Assembly (NCBI GenBank): GCA_033439295.1
Contig: JAVTLE010000007.1
Coordinates: forward strand, 1,426,001 to 1,490,000
Direction: 5' to 3'
Length of the DNA stretch: 64,000 nt
Source of the DNA: Deuterostichococcus epilithicus
Taxonomy: Eukaryota > Chlorophyta > Trebouxiophyceae > Prasiolales > Stichococcaceae
The position numbers and the translations under genes are program-made. The notes beneath the pieces are model-generated. The model ran no database searches. It saw only the letters and a list, made by a program, of their open reading frames with translations, and was not told where the DNA came from. Positions 60,401-64,000 of this stretch are shown piece by piece (position 1 is the first letter of the stretch; the number at the start of each line of letters is the position of its first letter).

Positions 60401-60508
60401 GCCGCGGCGGCGGCTGCGGCGGCGGCAGCGGCGGCGGCCTGGACTTTGGGCCCGGACGCGGCCGCCAGCAGCGCCAGTTCCCTGGTGCGGACGATTGGTT
60501 GCATATGA
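57454..60508 (+). CDS. HEI10: HEI10 / CCNB1IP1-like meiotic RING E3 ligase
   Basis: Zip3/HEI10-family RING protein that marks crossover sites on the synaptonemal complex. Exon 1 starts at 57454 and ends at 57529; exon 2 is 57662-57737. Together they give the C3HC4 RING: MRCNGCWKEQ, CVATFCGHIYCVTC, SCRICENVITKG. Exon 3 is 57828-57873. Exon 4 (58036-58116) is LYGQTPETALHSALMAVNFY. Exon 5 (58494-58596) begins a coiled coil (RIKRVQEQCRQKLKEVHNGY). Exon 6 (58979-59069) continues it (YKELLQIKANLEADNQELQQ). Exon 7 (from 59461) has RKLQDMLLQHQ then Gly-rich sequence. Exon 8 (59849-59936) has HHKQAFFAGSP. A short exon follows near 60030-60070, and a last one from about 60287 (RRRGPSMSPLASLQLDG). Phases close through exon 6. 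The order matches plant HEI10. Two ambiguous bases (60363, 60369) make the C-terminus uncertain. Confidence 0.88.
58285..58302. repeat. G18 homopolymer in a HEI10 intron
   Basis: Eighteen consecutive G followed by CC and five more G. Lies in the intron between exons 4 and 5. Prone to length error in sequencing and could form a G-quadruplex. Confidence 0.9.
58851..59012 (+). repeat. Decayed copy of HEI10 exon 6 start
   Basis: The exon start at 58976 (CAGCCAAGGCGAAGTACAAG then GAGCTGCTG) has a copy 125 bp upstream at 58851 (CAGCCAAGGCACATCCAAAG then AAGCTGCTG). Confidence 0.75.
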
Positions 60509-61416
60509 TCTGTTTCGACTCCTCTGGCTACTCAAGGGTGTCTGTTGTGCCGGAGCATCCACGATGCACAGTAGTCTGATGGCTGGGCGGCTGCCAGTCC
60601 AGTCCCCTGCCGGCCGCCCAGTCCCTGCAGGTATTTCGATGCCTGGACTCAGCATCAGACGAGATGTGCGGTCTGGCTATGGACTGCCTTCTGGCGTAGA
60701 GGCTAGCCTTCATTAGACTCATTGTCCAGAGAGACTCATTGTCCAGGAGTCTACATCTGTGCAGCCCTATTCAAGGCTACGCTGCATTTCCGCATACATA
60801 CAAGCGGCCAGACTTAGACATGCGTGCAGGATGCCATTCCAATGAGGGATGTCCGGCAGTTCATACGCACAACTTGACACTGAGCACGCATGATCAAGTG
60901 CTGCTTGGTAAAGCGCTGATTGCTGGTCTGCAGGTGCCATGAGCGATTTGGCCAGCCTCTAGCTCGCGGCCAGCTGCAGAGTCGCGTTTTGTGGGTGGCG
61001 GACGCGTCACTGAGGCGGCGCCCACCAGCTATGAAGGTGCCCATCAGCTAGGAGGTTCCAGCGCATGTGGCAGCGGTCTAGGCGGTGGGTATGGCTGAGA
61101 GGACAGGATACTGTTGTTTTGACACTGTCTGACGGCGAGCTGCTGCAGCATGCAGCTAACCATGCAAGAAATGCGACAATCTCCCAGTGTGCTGCACTTG
61201 TCTAGACTGATTTCACACTGCATGTGTAAAACTTGTCGTGACTGCGTGTCTTCTGCTAGGGGCAACTTGGCCCGCGCGTGAGCTAGCCCGTTCAATCTAC
61301 TTTCGGCAAGAGCTCCCGTAACCGTTTACTTGCTGCCTGCAAAACCATCAAACAGACCCTGTTTGAGCATGATAATTTATAAGCAGAGGCAATGACAGGC
61401 CGCAATGTGCATGTAA
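60509..61416. other. Intergenic region between convergent genes
   Basis: Holds the HEI10 3' flank and the 3' flank of the small minus-strand gene. It contains a short direct duplication AGAGACTCATTGTCCAG near 60728-60745. No exon seen. Confidence 0.45.
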
Positions 61417-62113
61417 TTATGCTCCCAATTTCCACACCTCAGCATCGGCAATGCCCCCACTTCTGGCGCTGCTTTGGGTGTCCTCCCGAGCTCTCAAGTC
61501 AGCCTCGAGCCTGCAAAGGCATTGACATATCGACTGAGCATCCTCATGATGTGCCATTGCGACACTAGTATCTGGGATACGACAGCATGCAAACATGTAG
61601 GCGCACAAGTGGGTACGCTTCATGACCCGCTGCTTTGGGCTCACTTCTCTCGCTCCGAGTATGGCACGAAATCCTTCCGAGTGAAGGTGACATTATCCAT
61701 AAAGAAGTGCTGGAACGCCTGGCCTGCGCCACAATTGGGTCTGAATTTCAGGGTCGACTGCACATTTGGAAGGTCGAGAAGATGCGATTGTACAACACGA
61801 CTGAACGCATTTAGTGGCGCGCTACTGATCCCTTGCGAAAGGGGAGCGGACTTACCGCCCAGTTGCGCGGCAGCCAGAAATGCACATATAACCAGGAACA
61901 GGACCACAGTGAGGCCCGCATTTTGCAAAAGGTTTCCGCGGCCGCTGCCCTGCAGACATGATGCTGCGGTCTCAACATGCAAGGTTCAAGCTGAGCATGC
62001 AGCGAGCATACCACAGCACACAATGCAGCATCAGTATTGTTAGGCACGCGGCGATTTGCAGGCACCTCTGTGGTGTCATCTCCCAAAGGGCCATTGCCGC
62101 CGCTGCTGTGCAT
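61417..62113 (-). CDS. Small single-pass membrane protein, unrecognised (about 103 aa)
   Basis: Four exons join with matching phases. In transcription order: 62113-62066 (MHSSGGNGPLGDDTTE); about 61954-61857 (GSGRGNLLQNAGLTVVLFLV, ICAFLAAAQLG, then a GTAAGT donor); an exon from a GCGCAG acceptor near 61725 (AFQHFFMDNVTFTRKDFVPY, SERE, then GTGAGC); and a last exon from a TTGCAG acceptor (LEADLRAREDTQSSARSGGI to WKLGA, stop at 61417). A short Gly/Asp-rich head, one clean transmembrane helix and a charged tail suggest an organelle or ER membrane subunit. No family is recognised. Nothing nearby hints at a partner. Confidence 0.6.
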
Positions 62114-63033
62114 GGTGTGCAAGACCCTTTGCACCCTCTGCTGATGGTGCCTGCAAAAACGACAGCCAGCAGATTAGTTACGTCGCCAACATGATATGCT
62201 CGTCGCGCGGCTGACATCATGCCCGTGCACTGCGCACAATGTCAGATGCACCGTCTGCGGTTTTCACCCGAGCGCCAGCGCAGGTCCCCATCGTGCAGGC
62301 GCCAAGTCCCGATCCTGGTGAAATCGTCCAGAACACTGCAGACAGACCCTGAGATGGTTGGGAATGTGCAAACGAACAAATCTGGATCTTTCCATGTCCC
62401 CCTATTGGCGGCTTGCGCAGCGTTCATGGCACACCGATCATCAGAGCATGAGCGGTTTCAGCACCTTCGGAGCTGGCGGTGCATACGAGAGAGAGGCCCT
62501 GCGGCCTGCGCAGGTCGAGCAGGTCAGCATTTTCGAGGTCACGGCATGCATGCCTCCGGTCCGAGCTTGCCACGCCATTGTGTTCCCGGAGACGACAAGA
62601 ACCGAGCAGGGGCCGTAACCCCAAGCAATTGTTCCGAAAGGTGCTAATATTGAAGCACGAGCTGCTGATCCTCAAGAAAAGTGTGGTGCAACCTTTGACA
62701 ACGGTGCATGCAGGTCTCTGCAAGGTTCTTGACAACCAGTGCAGTACTTCCGTCGAGGCTTATACAACACCCATGGGTATCATCTTCTTGATGGCAAGTC
62801 GTGTCTGCGAAGCATTTGCCGGTGGTGCACCTGATATTGGTCTTGCTGGCATTTCGCGCCAAAACGTTTCCTCGCTGGCGATGAACACACCCTGATTCGA
62901 CATCGGGAGATCCCTTCTATCCATAAGGCCGAGCGTCGACTGTGCGGAGCGGAGCACCGCACGATCACCACACAGTCCGCCTGCATATCGGATTTAGACA
63001 CCTCCGAAATACACAATAAAGCATCTTGCCAAG
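62114..63033. other. Divergent intergenic region
   Basis: Between the small membrane-protein gene (minus) and the antenna-protein gene (plus); expected to contain both promoters. A short plus-strand frame at 62458-62522 (MSGFSTFGAGGAYEREALRP, followed by a GT) looks exon-like but has no visible continuation. Confidence 0.4.
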
Positions 63034-64000
63034 ATGCAGACCTCCATGCTGCGCAAATCTTTCGCTGGGCAGCAGGTCGCTGCTGCGCCCGTGCAGGTGG
63101 GATCCTAGTAGTCCGCCTTCCCCGGATGCGGGCTTCCCCTTTGCATCATCACACCGTGCATATCTGTGTGGCATCGCCTTCGATCGTTTCAGAGTCGAGC
63201 AGGGGGGATGCACGGTGGCGCTCGGGAGGGCCGGAGAGCGACCGATATTTTGCGTACTTCAGCACGTTTCTGCGGAGGGGCTGCAGCTTGTACGCTCTCC
63301 ACAAACCGATCGCGGCCCGTCAAGCACCTTGATGCAGCCAGACGACTGCTGCAGCAGCGACGCGGCTGGTGGCCGCGGTAGCTGCGAAGTCAGCCTGACT
63401 CTGTGAATCACATACCTTCATGCACCACGCAGAACGGCAGCCGCACGGTGGCGCTCTTCAAACGCGCCGCCAAGCAGGCAAAGGGTGGCGCGAAGGAGGC
63501 CGGCAAGAAGGTCGAGCGGGCTGGCAAGCAGGCACAGCAGACGGTGAAGAAGCAGGCGCCCAAGAAGGCGGCGCCGAAGCAGGCCAAGCAGGTCGGCAAG
63601 CAGGCGCAGCAGACCGTCAAGAAGGCCGCCTCCACGGTCAAGAAGGTGGGTTTGAAAAGAATGATGGGGTGTGATGAGTTGCGAGCTTGCACCGCATCAT
63701 GTGCAGACCGGGTCCACCGCATGGCGCCGCAGGCTGCCCGGCAGGTGCCCACCGGCGCGCGCCAAACTGTGCGCGAGCGTGCCGGCTGGTGGGGCAAGTC
63801 CGAGGGCAGGCTCAACTCGTGGTACGGCCCCGACCGCAAGCTGGTCTTCGGTGAGTGCAGCTGCTTGGTTGGAAGCGTTCTGTCACTCGCTTCTGAGAGC
63901 CTGCTAAATCTGAATCTGCATCTGAATCTGCTCCTGCATCTTCGTTTGCATCTCCGCTGGCTGCTCCAGGTCTGGCTTGTGGCTGACGGCCCATGCATAA
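63034..64000 (+). CDS. LHCB5: CP26-like chlorophyll a/b-binding protein, N-terminal part (runs off window)
   Basis: Start of a nuclear-encoded light-harvesting antenna protein. Exon 1 (63034-63096) encodes a plastid transit start, MQTSMLRKSFAGQQVAAAPV. Exon 2 (63433-63645) opens NGSRTVALFKRAAKQAK, the TVALF signature found where plant CP26 matures. It continues with a Lys/Ala/Gln-rich stretch containing GKQAQQTVKK twice. Exon 3 (63733-63850) encodes AARQVPTGARQTVRERAGWW and GKSEGRLNSWYGPDRKLVFG, where WYGPDR is the CP26/LHCB5 N-terminal motif. It ends at a GTGAGT donor. Phases close across all three. The membrane helices lie beyond the window, so CP26 versus another Lhc protein is inference. 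The extended basic stretch between TVALF and WYGPDR is much longer than in the plant protein. Confidence 0.65.

Noticed and set aside
1-64000. Transposons, retroelements, CRISPR arrays, rRNA or tRNA genes
   Set aside because: No reverse transcriptase, transposase or integrase motif, no long terminal or inverted repeats, and no RNA-gene signature was found by reading both strands.

Overview
The window is nuclear DNA of a eukaryote, most likely a chlorophyte green alga of trebouxiophyte type. Genes are broken into many short exons (often 50-250 bp). Introns begin mostly with GTGCGN or GTGAGN and end in NGCAG. Coding DNA is GC-rich, and the gene content is plant/algal: an SBP-box factor, a D27-like carotenoid isomerase, CGLD27/DUF1230, an ABC1K-type chloroplast kinase, heteromeric ATP-citrate lyase subunit B, and the 5' end of a CP26-like antenna protein. 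The assignment to a class is inference. I worked out exon chains by hand; where phases and lengths close to a multiple of three I say so.

Layout, left to right: a family X DNA polymerase (+, 547-4982, 12 exons); a membrane-anchored glycerophosphodiester phosphodiesterase (+, 5969-8100); a secreted GH5 endo-mannanase with a long Pro/Ala/Thr linker (-, about 9030-14206); an unrecognised multi-pass membrane protein (-, 15856-18856); an ABC1-type chloroplast kinase closest to plant ABC1K6 (-, 19689 to about 26462); an SBP-box transcription factor (+, 27701-31165); a D27-like protein (+, 32733-35164); a weak candidate gene (-, 36024-36861); an AAAP/AVT amino-acid transporter (-, 37725-41116); an NSRP1-like splicing factor (-, 41426-43240); ACLB (+, 43752-50224, 17 exons); CGLD27 (-, 51450-53512); a YbaK/ProX-like trans-editing protein (+, 53870-55474); an unrecognised gene (-, 55528-56928) head to head with the meiotic RING protein HEI10 (+, 57454 to about 60508); a small single-pass membrane protein (-, 61417-62113); and a CP26-like chlorophyll-binding protein running off the right edge (+, from 63034).

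These are independent housekeeping, plastid and nuclear genes, not a pathway cluster. No tRNA or rRNA gene, CRISPR array, or recognisable transposon was seen.

The most striking signal is in the introns. In at least nine introns across five genes, decayed tandem copies of the adjoining exon edge, splice site included, lie 50-140 bp from the real one, always on the intron side. A second set of introns shows donor and acceptor junctions that resemble each other, as expected if an intron arose by tandem duplication of an exonic AGGT segment. Together they suggest a genome in which short local duplications across exon junctions keep creating and lengthening introns.
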